Positions 18,816-26,488 of a stretch of DNA of 64,000 bases are shown piece by piece. Source of the stretch: Rhodospirillaceae bacterium. Lineage in GTDB: Bacteria > Pseudomonadota > Alphaproteobacteria > Kiloniellales > DSM-21159. The stretch covers positions 1,426,001-1,490,000 of the forward strand of contig CP030885.1 in assembly GCA_006969625.1 (NCBI GenBank). The letters run 5' to 3'. The notes under the pieces were generated by a model, which saw only the letters and a list, made by a program, of their open reading frames with translations, had not been told where the DNA came from and made no database searches. The position numbers were made by a program, and so were the translations under genes. Position 1 is the first letter of the stretch. Every line of letters begins with the position of its first letter.

Positions 18816-20383
18816 GCTGGATTCTCGCCGGCCCGATCGTTCTGCCGATGCTCGCCGCCGTCGTCGGCTTCGTGCTGCGCGGACACGGCGGCCTGCAGAA
18901 GGCGGTCAGCCTGCTGGCCGCGCTCGGCCTGCTCGCCCTGTCGATCCTGCTGATGGCGACGGTCTGGCGCGAGGGCGTGATCGCCGGGCAGATGGGGGAC
19001 TGGCCGGCCCCCTTCGGCATCACCCTGGTCGCCGACCACCTGAGCGCGGTGATGGTGGTCATCACCGCGATCACTGGGTTGGCGACGGTGGTCTATTCCT
19101 TCGGGGACGTCGGCGACAAGGCGGTCTCCTACGGCTTCCATCCGCTGCTGCATGCGCTGCTGTGCGGCGTCTGCGGCGCCTTCCTGACCGGCGACATCTT
19201 CAACCTCTACGTCTGGTTCGAGGTGATGCTGATCGCCTCCTTCGCGCTGCTGGTGCTCGGCGGCAAGCGCGCGCAACTGGACGGGGCGGTCAAGTACGTG
19301 GCGCTCAATCTGATCGCCACGATCCTGTTCCTCGGGGGCATCGGCCTGCTCTATGGCCTGACTGGCACGCTGAACATGGCCGACCTGCATCTGCGTGTGC
19401 GCGAGGTCGAGAACCAGGGCCTGCTGACCGTGGTGGCGGTGATGTTCATCGTCGCCTTCGGCATCAAGTCGGCGATCTTCCCGCTGTTCTTCTGGCTGCC
19501 GGCCAGCTACCACACGCCCAAGGTGGCGGTCTCCGCCATCTTCTCCGGCCTGCTGACCAAGGTCGGCGTCTATGCGCTGATGCGGGTCTTCACCCTGATC
19601 TTCACCCACGACGTCGGCTACACCCATGAGATCCTGCTGTGGGTCGCCGGCCTGACCATGGTGACCGGCGTGCTGGGGGCGGCCGCACAGAACGAGCTGC
19701 GGCGCATCCTCTCGTTCCACATCATCAGCCAGATCGGCTACATGATCCTGGGCTTGGCGCTGTTCACGCCGCTCGCCATCGTCGGTGGCGTCTTCTATCT
19801 GGTGCACCACATCATCGTGAAGGCGAACCTCTTCTTCGTCGCCGGCGTGGCCAACCGGGTCGGCGGCTCCTTCGAGCTCAAGCACCTCGGCGGCCTCTAC
19901 CGCGACCAGCCGCTGCTCGCTGTGCTGTTCTTCGTGCCCGCCTTCTCTCTGGCCGGCTTCCCGCCGCTGTCCGGCTTCTGGGCCAAGCTGTTGCTGATCC
20001 AGGCGTCGCTCGAGGTACAGGACTACGTGATCGCCGCGGTCGCGCTGCTCGTCGGCTTGCTGACCATCTATTCGATGACCAAGATCTGGCTGAACGCCTT
20101 CTGGAAGGCGCGGCCGGAGGAGGCGGGCCCGCCGCCGCCGCCGCTGCCGGCCGGCCAGCGCTGGCTGCTGATGGGGCCGATCGCCGGCCTGGCCGTGCTG
20201 ACCATGACCATCGGCCTCTATGTCGAGCCCTTCTACGCTCTGGCCGAGCGGGCGGCCGAGGAGCTGCTGAACCCGGTGGCCTACGTGGCGGCCGTGCTGG
20301 GCCCGGAGGCGGCCGAGCGGGCGGCAAGTTTGACGGCCGAGCCGGCCACGCTGGCGTCCGAGCAGGGAGGTGTTGCGCGGTGA
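18812..20383 (+). CDS. mrpD: Mrp-type cation/proton antiporter subunit D
   Basis: 523-residue antiporter-like subunit, homologous to NuoM/NuoN. Conserved channel residues: Glu in YVWFEVMLIASFALL, Lys in FGIKSAIFPLFFWLPASY and Lys in SGLLTKVGVYALMRV. The gene overlaps mrpC (ATGA at 18812-18815) and mrpE (GTGA at 20380-20383). Confidence 0.95.
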   Translation: MSWILAGPIVLPMLAAVVGFVLRGHGGLQKAVSLLAALGLLALSILLMATVWREGVIAGQMGDWPAPFGITLVADHLSAVMVVITAITGLATVVYSFGDVGDKAVSYGFHPLLHALLCGVCGAFLTGDIFNLYVWFEVMLIASFALLVLGGKRAQLDGAVKYVALNLIATILFLGGIGLLYGLTGTLNMADLHLRVREVENQGLLTVVAVMFIVAFGIKSAIFPLFFWLPASYHTPKVAVSAIFSGLLTKVGVYALMRVFTLIFTHDVGYTHEILLWVAGLTMVTGVLGAAAQNELRRILSFHIISQIGYMILGLALFTPLAIVGGVFYLVHHIIVKANLFFVAGVANRVGGSFELKHLGGLYRDQPLLAVLFFVPAFSLAGFPPLSGFWAKLLLIQASLEVQDYVIAAVALLVGLLTIYSMTKIWLNAFWKARPEEAGPPPPPLPAGQRWLLMGPIAGLAVLTMTIGLYVEPFYALAERAAEELLNPVAYVAAVLGPEAAERAASLTAEPATLASEQGGVAR

Positions 20384-20856
20384 TCAACCTGTTCCAGCTC
20401 AACCTGCTGCTCGCCTTCGGCTGGGGCGCGCTGTTCGGCGACTTCTCGCTCGGCAACCTGGCGGCCGGCTTCGTCATCGGCTTCGTCGCGCTCAGCGTGG
20501 TCAGCCCGCTGTTCGGACAGACCAGCTACTTCGTCAAGGCCGTGCGGCTGGCGCACCTGGGCATCTACTTCCTCTACGAACTGGTGGTCTCCAGCGTGCA
20601 GGTGGTCTGGGACGTACTGACGCCGATGCACAAGTCGCGCCCGGCCATCGTCGCCGTGCCGCTGGAGGTCGAGCGGCCGATCCAGATCACGGTGCTGGCC
20701 AACCTGATCTCGCTGACGCCCGGCACCCTGAGCCTGGACGTCAGCCCGGACAACAAGACGCTCTACGTGCATGCCATGTTCGTCGACGATCCGGACCAGG
20801 TGCGCGCCGACATCAAGTCGGGCATGGAGCGGCGCGTGAAGGAGGCGATGCAGTGA
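20380..20856 (+). CDS. mrpE: Mrp-type cation/proton antiporter subunit E
   Basis: 158-residue subunit with two or three N-terminal helices and a cytoplasmic C-terminal part. Visible MrpE motif: LANLISLTPGTLSLDVSPD. Start is a GTG at 20380 that overlaps the mrpD stop as GTGA, and GGGAGG lies just upstream; there is no suitable in-frame ATG near. Ends in another GTGA overlap with mrpF. Confidence 0.93.
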   Translation: MINLFQLNLLLAFGWGALFGDFSLGNLAAGFVIGFVALSVVSPLFGQTSYFVKAVRLAHLGIYFLYELVVSSVQVVWDVLTPMHKSRPAIVAVPLEVERPIQITVLANLISLTPGTLSLDVSPDNKTLYVHAMFVDDPDQVRADIKSGMERRVKEAMQ

Positions 20857-21188
20857 GCGGCCTCGCCGACCACAGCTCGCTGCTGGCCTGGGCGATCGAC
20901 CTGACCGCCGCGCTGATGCTGCTGGCGATCCTCTGCTCCTTCGTGCGCCTGGTGCGCGGACCCAGCCTGCCGGACCGGGTGGTGGCGCTCGACCTGATCA
21001 CCATCATCACGGTCGCCATCGTCGGCCTTTTCGCGGTCGCCAGCGACGTCTCCGCCTTCCTAGACGTGGCGATCGGCTTGGCCCTGGTCGCCTTCCTGGC
21101 GACCGTCGCCTTCGCCTGGTACGCCGACCGGCGGGCCGCGCAGTTCGGGCCTGAGTCCCAGTTGCACGACCGCGAGGGGGACCGCTGA
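20853..21188 (+). CDS. mrpF: Mrp-type cation/proton antiporter subunit F
   Basis: 111-residue subunit with three transmembrane helices. Motifs: VRLVRGPSLPDRVVALDLI near residues 30-48 and FLDVAIGLALVAFLATVAFA. GTG start at 20853 overlapping the mrpE stop; the stop is three bases before the mrpG ATG. In bile-acid efflux studies the same family is named MnhF. Confidence 0.93.
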   Translation: MSGLADHSSLLAWAIDLTAALMLLAILCSFVRLVRGPSLPDRVVALDLITIITVAIVGLFAVASDVSAFLDVAIGLALVAFLATVAFAWYADRRAAQFGPESQLHDREGDR

Positions 21189-21191
21189 GCC

Positions 21192-21554
21192 ATGGCCGAG
21201 GCGAGCTGGGTCGACTGGATCGTTGCCTTCCTGCTGCTGGCCGGCGGCTTCTTCGTCTTCGTCGCCGGGCTGGGCATTCTGCGGCTGCCCGACGTGCTGA
21301 TCCGCATGCATGCCTCGACCAAGGCCGGGACGCTGGGCGCCGGCCTGATCTTCATCGCCGTGGCGGTGCACTTCGGGGATACGGTCAGCGTCTCGCTGGC
21401 GATCCTGACCGTCGTCTTCCTGCTGATCACCGCGCCGGTCGCCGCCCACACCATCGGTCGTGCCGCCTACCGCATGCGCGTGGCCCTGTGGGACAAGACG
21501 CATCTGGACGAGTGGAAGGGGCAGTACGCGCCGAAGGAGCGCGACAAGCGCTGA
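21192..21554 (+). CDS. mrpG: Mrp-type cation/proton antiporter subunit G
   Basis: 120-residue membrane subunit. MrpG signature: LGILRLPDVLIRMHASTKAGTLG (given as LRLPDVLIRMHASTKAG), then a helix ending in LLITAPVAAHTIGRAAYR. Last gene of the operon; it converges on nrdB, with the terminator between them serving the nrdB strand. Confidence 0.94.
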   Translation: MAEASWVDWIVAFLLLAGGFFVFVAGLGILRLPDVLIRMHASTKAGTLGAGLIFIAVAVHFGDTVSVSLAILTVVFLLITAPVAAHTIGRAAYRMRVALWDKTHLDEWKGQYAPKERDKR

Positions 21555-21569
21555 GGCGCACATCCGCGC

Positions 21570-21609
21570 AAAAGAAATCCGGCGGCATTCCGTCCTGGAG
21601 CGCCGCCGG
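21570..21609 (-). terminator. Rho-independent terminator of nrdB
   Basis: On the minus strand an 8-bp perfect GC stem (arms 21602-21609 and 21579-21586, 15-base loop) is followed directly by ATTTCTTTT. It lies about 78 bases after the nrdB stop. On the plus strand no T tract follows, so it should not stop mrp transcription. Confidence 0.75.
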
Positions 21610-21686
21610 GGCAAGTCGTACACAGGGAGACAGGCGTACTGGGCCGAGAAGCCTTGGGACCGCCGCTCCCGATTCGGCCGAAAGAC

Positions 21687-22646
21687 TCAGTCGAAAGCTT
21701 CGGCCCAGGTTCCTTGCGTGGCCGCGCGGGCGTACTCGGTCGCGCGGTTCTCGAAGAAGTTGGTGTGCTCCATACCGTTGAGCATGGCGTCGAGCCAGGG
21801 CAGGGGGTTACGCGCGATCCGGTAGATCGGCTGCAGGCCGAGTTGGGTCAGGCGGCGGTCGGCGATCCAACGGATGTATCGCTTGACCTCGGCGGCGCTC
21901 AACCCCTCGATCCCGTCCATCTCGAAGGCCAGGTCGATGAAGGCGTCCTCGTGGGTGACGATGGTCTCGCAGGCGCTATAGAGCTCGCGCTCCAGATCCT
22001 GGTCCCAGACCTCCGGGTTCTCGTGTGCGAAGGTGCGGAACAGGCGGACGATCGAGTTGGTGTGCAGCGACTCGTCGCGCACCGACCAGGAGACGATCTG
22101 GCCCATGCCCTTCATCTTGTTGAAGCGCGGGAAGTTCAGCAGGATGGCGAAGGAGGCGAAGAGCTGCAGCCCTTCGGTGAAGGCGCCGAACACTGCCAGG
22201 GTCAGCGCGATGTCCTTCTTCGTCTCGACTCCGAAGCGCTGCATGTAGTCGTACTTGTCCTTCATCTCCTTGTAGCGGAGGAAGGCGGAGTACTCGGCCT
22301 CCGGCATGCCGATGGTGTCGAGCAGGTGGCTGTAGGCCGCGATGTGGATCGTCTCCATGTTGGAGAAGGCGGCCAGCATCATCTGGATCTCGGTCGGCTG
22401 GAACACGCGCGAATAGTGGCGCATGTAGCAGTTGTTCACCTCGACGTCCGACTGGGTGAAGAAGCGGAAGATCTGGGTCAGCAGGTTGCGCTCGCCCTCG
22501 CTGAGCGTGCGGTTCCAATCCTTCACGTCGTCGGCCAGCGGCACCTCGTCGGGCAGCCAGTGCACCTTCTGCTGGGTGTGCCAGGCCTCGTAGGCCCAGG
22601 GATACTGGAAGGGTTTGTAGATCGGGTCGGCGTCCAGCAGGGACAT
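21687..22646 (-). CDS. nrdB: Ribonucleotide-diphosphate reductase, class Ia beta subunit
   Basis: Provides the diiron-tyrosyl radical for aerobic deoxynucleotide synthesis. 319 residues, the short form compared with 376 in Escherichia coli. All six metal ligands are present: Asp67, Glu98, His101, Glu158, Glu192 and His195, and the radical tyrosine is Tyr105 in METIHIAAYSH. The alpha subunit gene nrdA is not adjacent. A tandem pair of NrdR-like boxes overlaps the presumed promoter. A clear terminator follows. Confidence 0.96.
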   Translation of the reverse strand: MSLLDADPIYKPFQYPWAYEAWHTQQKVHWLPDEVPLADDVKDWNRTLSEGERNLLTQIFRFFTQSDVEVNNCYMRHYSRVFQPTEIQMMLAAFSNMETIHIAAYSHLLDTIGMPEAEYSAFLRYKEMKDKYDYMQRFGVETKKDIALTLAVFGAFTEGLQLFASFAILLNFPRFNKMKGMGQIVSWSVRDESLHTNSIVRLFRTFAHENPEVWDQDLERELYSACETIVTHEDAFIDLAFEMDGIEGLSAAEVKRYIRWIADRRLTQLGLQPIYRIARNPLPWLDAMLNGMEHTNFFENRATEYARAATQGTWAEAFD

Positions 22647-22662
22647 GAGGCGGCGGCTCCGA

Positions 22663-22709
22663 GCACCAGATATTGTGGGTCATGCGCCCAAGTAGACTAT
22701 GAAATGTAG
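22663..22709. promoter_or_regulatory. Tandem NrdR-like boxes upstream of nrdB
   Basis: Box 1 (22663-22678, GCACCAGATATTGTGG) matches the consensus ACACWATATATWGTGT at 12 of 16 positions; box 2 (22694-22709, AGACTATGAAATGTAG) at 10 of 16. Their starts are exactly 31 bp apart, leaving a 15-bp gap, the spacing at which NrdR binds on one face of the helix. The promoter itself was not resolved. NrdR represses ribonucleotide reductase genes when (d)ATP is abundant. Confidence 0.6.
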
Positions 22710-22837
22710 CCGAGGCGCCCCGATGCCGCCAAGGGAAAGCGGCGGGGATAAGTCGAAAAGCCGGGGAAAAATCGTCCGTCGAACGGCTGGCCGCTACGGC
22801 GAGCGGGACCGTCCTTTGCCGCCAGCCGGGCGCGACT

Positions 22838-23695
22838 CTACAGCCCGCGCAGCTTCTCCGAGCGGCGGCGCAGCAGCTCGATGGTGGTCATCAGCAGGAT
22901 CGACACGCCGATCAGCATGGTGGCGACCGCCAGGATCGTCGGGCTGATCTGCTCGCGGATGCCGGACCACATCTGCCGCGGGATCGTGTAGTTCTCCGGG
23001 TTGGAGGCGACGAAGAGCACCACCACCACCTCGTCGAAGGAGGTGACGAAGGCGAACAGGGCCCCGGAGATCACGCCCGGCAGGATCAGCGGCAGGATGA
23101 TCTTGAAGAAGACCGTCGTCGGCGGCGCCCCGCACATGGCGCCGGCGCGCGGCAGGGCCTTGTCGAAGCCGATCAGGGTGGCGGTTACGGTGATCACGAC
23201 GAAGGGCGTGCCGAGCGCCGTGTGCGCCAGCACCAGGCCGAGCATCGAGTCGGTGAGCTGGACGGTGGAGTAGAAGAAATAGATGCCGGCCGCGGTGATG
23301 ATCAGCGGGACGATCATCGGGCTGATCAGGATGCCCATGAAAAAGGTGCGGTACGGCATCTTCTCGCGGCTGAGCCCGAGCGCCGCCAAGGTGCCGAGCG
23401 TCGTCGCCAGCAGGGTCGAGAAGATGCCGACGATGACGGAGTTGCGGATCGAGGTGAGCCAGCGGTCGTCGGTCAGGAAGTTCTCGTACCAGCGCAGGCT
23501 GTAGGCTTCGGAGTCCAGCGCCAGCATGCCCTCGGTGAAGGTGAAGTAGGGCGTGGCGTTGAAGGACAGCGGGATGATCACCAGGATCGGCATGATCAGG
23601 AACAGGAAGACGCAACCGCAGATTACCCGGAACAGGTAGTACCAGGCGCGCTCCGCCGGCGTCGCGTAGGGCGGCAGCGAGGAGGTCTGGGCCAT
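22838..23695 (-). CDS. Polyamine-type ABC transporter permease (PotC family)
   Basis: 285-residue inner-membrane permease with six predicted helices. Family features: RVICGCVFLFLIMPILVIIPLSF in the first helix region and the EAA loop that couples to the ATPase (LPRAGAMCGAPPTTVFFKIILP around residues 190-212, given in part here). It is the last gene of a minus-strand unit: ATPase, binding protein, PotB-type, PotC-type. Spermidine/putrescine uptake is the family average; a different small cation is possible. Confidence 0.88.
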   Translation of the reverse strand: MAQTSSLPPYATPAERAWYYLFRVICGCVFLFLIMPILVIIPLSFNATPYFTFTEGMLALDSEAYSLRWYENFLTDDRWLTSIRNSVIVGIFSTLLATTLGTLAALGLSREKMPYRTFFMGILISPMIVPLIITAAGIYFFYSTVQLTDSMLGLVLAHTALGTPFVVITVTATLIGFDKALPRAGAMCGAPPTTVFFKIILPLILPGVISGALFAFVTSFDEVVVVLFVASNPENYTIPRQMWSGIREQISPTILAVATMLIGVSILLMTTIELLRRRSEKLRGL

Positions 23696-23719
23696 CGATC
23701 TGTCTCCCGTCGCGCCGCG

Positions 23720-25009
23720 TCAGCCGAGCGTCAGCCGCTCGACGCCGACCAGCTTGTTGTAGAGCCAGTAGAGCGCCAGCACGCCGGCCAGCAGGATGCC
23801 GCCGAGCGCGGCCGCCAGGCCCCAGTTCAGCGACGACTGCATGTGGTAGGCGATGAAGTTGGAGATCATCTGGCCGTCCTGGCCGCCGACCAGGGCCGGG
23901 GTGATGTAGTAGCCGATCGCCAGGATGAAGACGAGCAGGCTGCCGGCGCCGACGCCCGGCAGGGTCTGCGGCGCATAGACCTTCCAGAAGGCCTGGAAGC
24001 GCGGCGCGCCGAGCGACTGCGCCGCGCGCATATGGCTGGGCGAGATCGTCTTCATCACCGAGAACAGCGGCAGGACCATGAAGGGCAGCAGGATCTGCGT
24101 CATCGCGATCACCGTGCCCGTCTGGTTGTAGATCAGCTGAATGCGGTTCTCGTCGCCGACGATGCCGATCCACACCAGAATGTCGTTCAGCACGCCCTCA
24201 GACTGCAGCAGCACGATCCAGGAGGTCGTACGCACCAGCAGCGAAGTCCAGAACGGCAGCAACACCAGGATCATCAGCAGGTTGCTGACGCGCGTCGGTT
24301 GGGTGGCCAGCAGGTAGGATATCGGGAAGCCGAGCAACAGGGCGAGTACCGTCACCAGCACCGACATCCAGAGCGTGCGGACGAAGAGGGTGCCATAGAT
24401 CTGCCGCTCTTCCGGCTGGGCGACGATGTCCCCGAACTCGTTGTAGCGCAGGTCGACCGAGGCGAGATACTGCACGGCATTGTACTCGTTGCCGAGCCGC
24501 TGAATCGTCGCCCAGGTCTCCAGCTTGCCCCAGTCCGGGTCGGCGTCGATCATCGCCTGCTTGAAGGGCGGTTCCATGCGTTCGACGCTGCGGGCCGTGC
24601 GGGTCACGGCCGAGCGGATACCGCTCTTCTCGTAGTTCAGGCGTGTGGCGACGCGGCCCAGATCGCCGGTGAAACGATTTTCGCGGGCGACCGCGAGGTC
24701 CTTGGCGAGGGCGGCATAGGCCTCCTCCGGCGGCAGCCCGTCCTCGGCGCTCCAATCCTCGATGGCCACCAGCGTGTTCGGCAACACCTCCGAAACGATG
24801 GGGTCGTGCACACTGCGGAACAGCATCTGGGCGATCGGAAAGAGGAAGGTGACGCCCAGGAAGGCCAGCAAGGGCGCGACCAGCAGGAAGGCTCGCGTCT
24901 TGGTGCGCAACTCGACCCGGCCGAGGGCCTGCTTCAGCGGCGTGCCGTCTGCCGTCGTCAGGCGCTCGGCCTTGCCGCCGCCGGCCGCATCCATCGTCAT
25001 CTGTGCCAT
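23720..25009 (-). CDS. Polyamine-type ABC transporter permease (PotB family) with large periplasmic insertion
   Basis: 429 residues, against about 285 for classical PotB. TM1 (FLLVAPLLAFLGVTFLFPIAQ) is near residues 38-58; then about 135 hydrophilic residues, including helical charged sequence, precede TM2 (LWMSVLVTVLALLLGF). The rest is standard, with the EAA-type loop RAAQSLGAPRFQAFWKVYAP near the C-terminal third. Start at 25009 (MAQMTMDAAGG) is preceded by AAGG at a workable distance; further upstream codons are weaker. Partner of the PotC-type permease 24 bases downstream. Confidence 0.87.
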   Translation of the reverse strand: MAQMTMDAAGGGKAERLTTADGTPLKQALGRVELRTKTRAFLLVAPLLAFLGVTFLFPIAQMLFRSVHDPIVSEVLPNTLVAIEDWSAEDGLPPEEAYAALAKDLAVARENRFTGDLGRVATRLNYEKSGIRSAVTRTARSVERMEPPFKQAMIDADPDWGKLETWATIQRLGNEYNAVQYLASVDLRYNEFGDIVAQPEERQIYGTLFVRTLWMSVLVTVLALLLGFPISYLLATQPTRVSNLLMILVLLPFWTSLLVRTTSWIVLLQSEGVLNDILVWIGIVGDENRIQLIYNQTGTVIAMTQILLPFMVLPLFSVMKTISPSHMRAAQSLGAPRFQAFWKVYAPQTLPGVGAGSLLVFILAIGYYITPALVGGQDGQMISNFIAYHMQSSLNWGLAAALGGILLAGVLALYWLYNKLVGVERLTLG

Positions 25010-25161
25010 GGCGTTTGCCTTGTCCCGCGCTGTCCAACAGGCGGCTCGCACGCCCCGAGGCGTGATGATCGTTTTCCGGATGCCGCCGTCCGTCCCCGCC
25101 CGGCTGCGCCACCGCGGGACCGTCGGAGGGAAAACGGGTCCTGCTTCGGACCTGCGGCCTC

Positions 25162-25195
25162 GGCAGGCGGGGCCGGCGCACCGGCCCCGCCTGCC
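25162..25195 (-). other. 15-bp perfect GC hairpin between binding-protein and permease genes
   Basis: Arms 25162-25176 and 25181-25195 are exact complements with a CGCA loop. The hairpin is about 20 bases after the stop of the binding-protein gene and 150 bases before the PotB-type start. There is no T tract. Such structures protect the upstream message from 3' exonucleases and cut downstream expression, giving more binding protein than permease. Confidence 0.75.
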
Positions 25196-25215
25196 TTCCG
25201 GCCGCCCTCAGGCGG

Positions 25216-26310
25216 TTAACCGGCGAGCCAGGCGTTGAAGCGCTCGTTCAGCTCGTCCTGATAGTCCGCCCAGAACAGGAAGTCGTTCTGCACGGCGGTC
25301 TGGAAGTTCTCCGGCGCCGTCGGCATGTGCGGGCCCATCTCGATGCCCGCCGTGGCGTGCTTGCCGATCAGCGGCACGGAGGACTTGCGGGCCGGGCCGT
25401 AGGAGATCCAGGAGGCCTGGTCGGCCAGACGCTGGGTGTCGGTGGAGAACTTGATGAACTCCAGCGCGGTCTCCTTGTTCGGCGCGCCGCGCGGGACCAC
25501 CCACAGGTCGATGTCCCAGACCTGGCCGTCCCAGACGATCTCGAAGGGCTTATCCTCGGCCGCGATGGCATTGAAGATGCGGCCGTTGTAGGCGGTGGTC
25601 ATCACCACCTCGCCGTCGGCCAGCATCTGCGGCGGCTGGGCGCCGGCCTCCCACCAGATCACCTCGTCCTTGATGGTGTCCAGCTTGGCGAAGGCGCGGT
25701 CGACGCCCTCGGGGGTGGAGAGCACCTCGTACACCTCGCCCGGCGGCACGCCGTCGGCCATCAGGGCGAACTCCAGGTTGGCCTTCGGGGTCTTGCGCAT
25801 GCCGCGCTTGCCGGGGAACTTCTCCAGGTCGAAGAAGTCGGCTAGGCTCGAGGGCGCCTCGTCGCCGAACTGCGTGGTGTCGTAGGCGTAGATCGTCGAC
25901 CAGACGATGGTCGCCACCGCACAGTCGTGCAGCGTGCCCGGCAGGAAGTCCTCCTCGGCCGGGGTGCCGTCCGGTGCGGGCGGCAGCATCGAGAGGTCGA
26001 GCGGCTCCAACAGGCCCTCGTCGCAGCCGCGCACGGCATCCGACAGCTCGACGTCGACCAGATCCCAGGTCACGTTGTTGGCCTCGACCTGCGCCTTGAT
26101 CTCGGCCAGACCGCCGTTGTAGTCGGCCGAGACGATCTCGATGCCGGTCTTCTCGGTGAAGGGCTTGTGGTAGGCCTCGACCTGGCTCTTCGTGTAGGCG
26201 CCGCCCCAGGAGACGACGGTCAGCGGCTCGGCCTTGGCCGCGCCAGCGGCGAAGCCCGCCACTGCGGCCACGGCCAGCGCCGCCGTGGTCGTGCGAAGCA
26301 TGGTGTTCAT
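25216..26310 (-). CDS. Periplasmic binding protein of the polyamine-type ABC transporter (PotD/PotF family)
   Basis: 364 residues with a signal peptide (MNTMLRTTTAALAVAAVAG to the AAKA cleavage site near residue 27). The mature protein begins EPLTVVSWGGAYTKSQ, typical of class D iron/polyamine-type binding proteins. DYNGGLAEIKAQVEAN and WDLVDVELSD follow. Contains two cysteines (GCDEGLL and DCAVATI). Start ATG at 26310 was preferred over an ATG three codons later; a perfect palindrome (26311-26324) directly precedes it. The ligand cannot be fixed: spermidine, putrescine or related amines. Confidence 0.88.
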   Translation of the reverse strand: MNTMLRTTTAALAVAAVAGFAAGAAKAEPLTVVSWGGAYTKSQVEAYHKPFTEKTGIEIVSADYNGGLAEIKAQVEANNVTWDLVDVELSDAVRGCDEGLLEPLDLSMLPPAPDGTPAEEDFLPGTLHDCAVATIVWSTIYAYDTTQFGDEAPSSLADFFDLEKFPGKRGMRKTPKANLEFALMADGVPPGEVYEVLSTPEGVDRAFAKLDTIKDEVIWWEAGAQPPQMLADGEVVMTTAYNGRIFNAIAAEDKPFEIVWDGQVWDIDLWVVPRGAPNKETALEFIKFSTDTQRLADQASWISYGPARKSSVPLIGKHATAGIEMGPHMPTAPENFQTAVQNDFLFWADYQDELNERFNAWLAG

Positions 26311-26324
26311 GAGTGTAGACACTC
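26311..26324. promoter_or_regulatory. Palindrome abutting the binding-protein start codon
   Basis: GAGTGT-AG-ACACTC is a perfect 6-bp inverted repeat with a two-base centre, ending one base before the ATG on the minus strand. In RNA it could fold as GAGUG-UCUA-CACUC and hide the ribosome-binding region, or as DNA it could bind a regulator. Confidence 0.4.
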
Positions 26325-26414
26325 CCTGCTCGTTGCTGATGCCGGACTCTCCGGCCTTCTTGGCGGGCCGCAGGCGGCCCACGCGATGCGGCCCCGGTTC
26401 GTCCGGGTGCCGCA

Positions 26415-26440
26415 GCTGCGCTCCGTGAGGCGAGCGCAGC
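26415..26440. repeat. 9-bp inverted repeat between ATPase and binding-protein genes
   Basis: GCTGCGCTC (26415-26423) and GAGCGCAGC (26432-26440), 8-base loop, in the 178-base spacer between the ATPase stop and the binding-protein start. A second one, GGGCCGC-AG-GCGGCCC, lies at 26365-26380. No T tract. Possible processing or attenuation structures. Confidence 0.45.
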
Positions 26441-26488
26441 CGTTCCGTACCGGCGCGGCGCGATCCGCTGCGGGGCGAAGCCCGCCGA

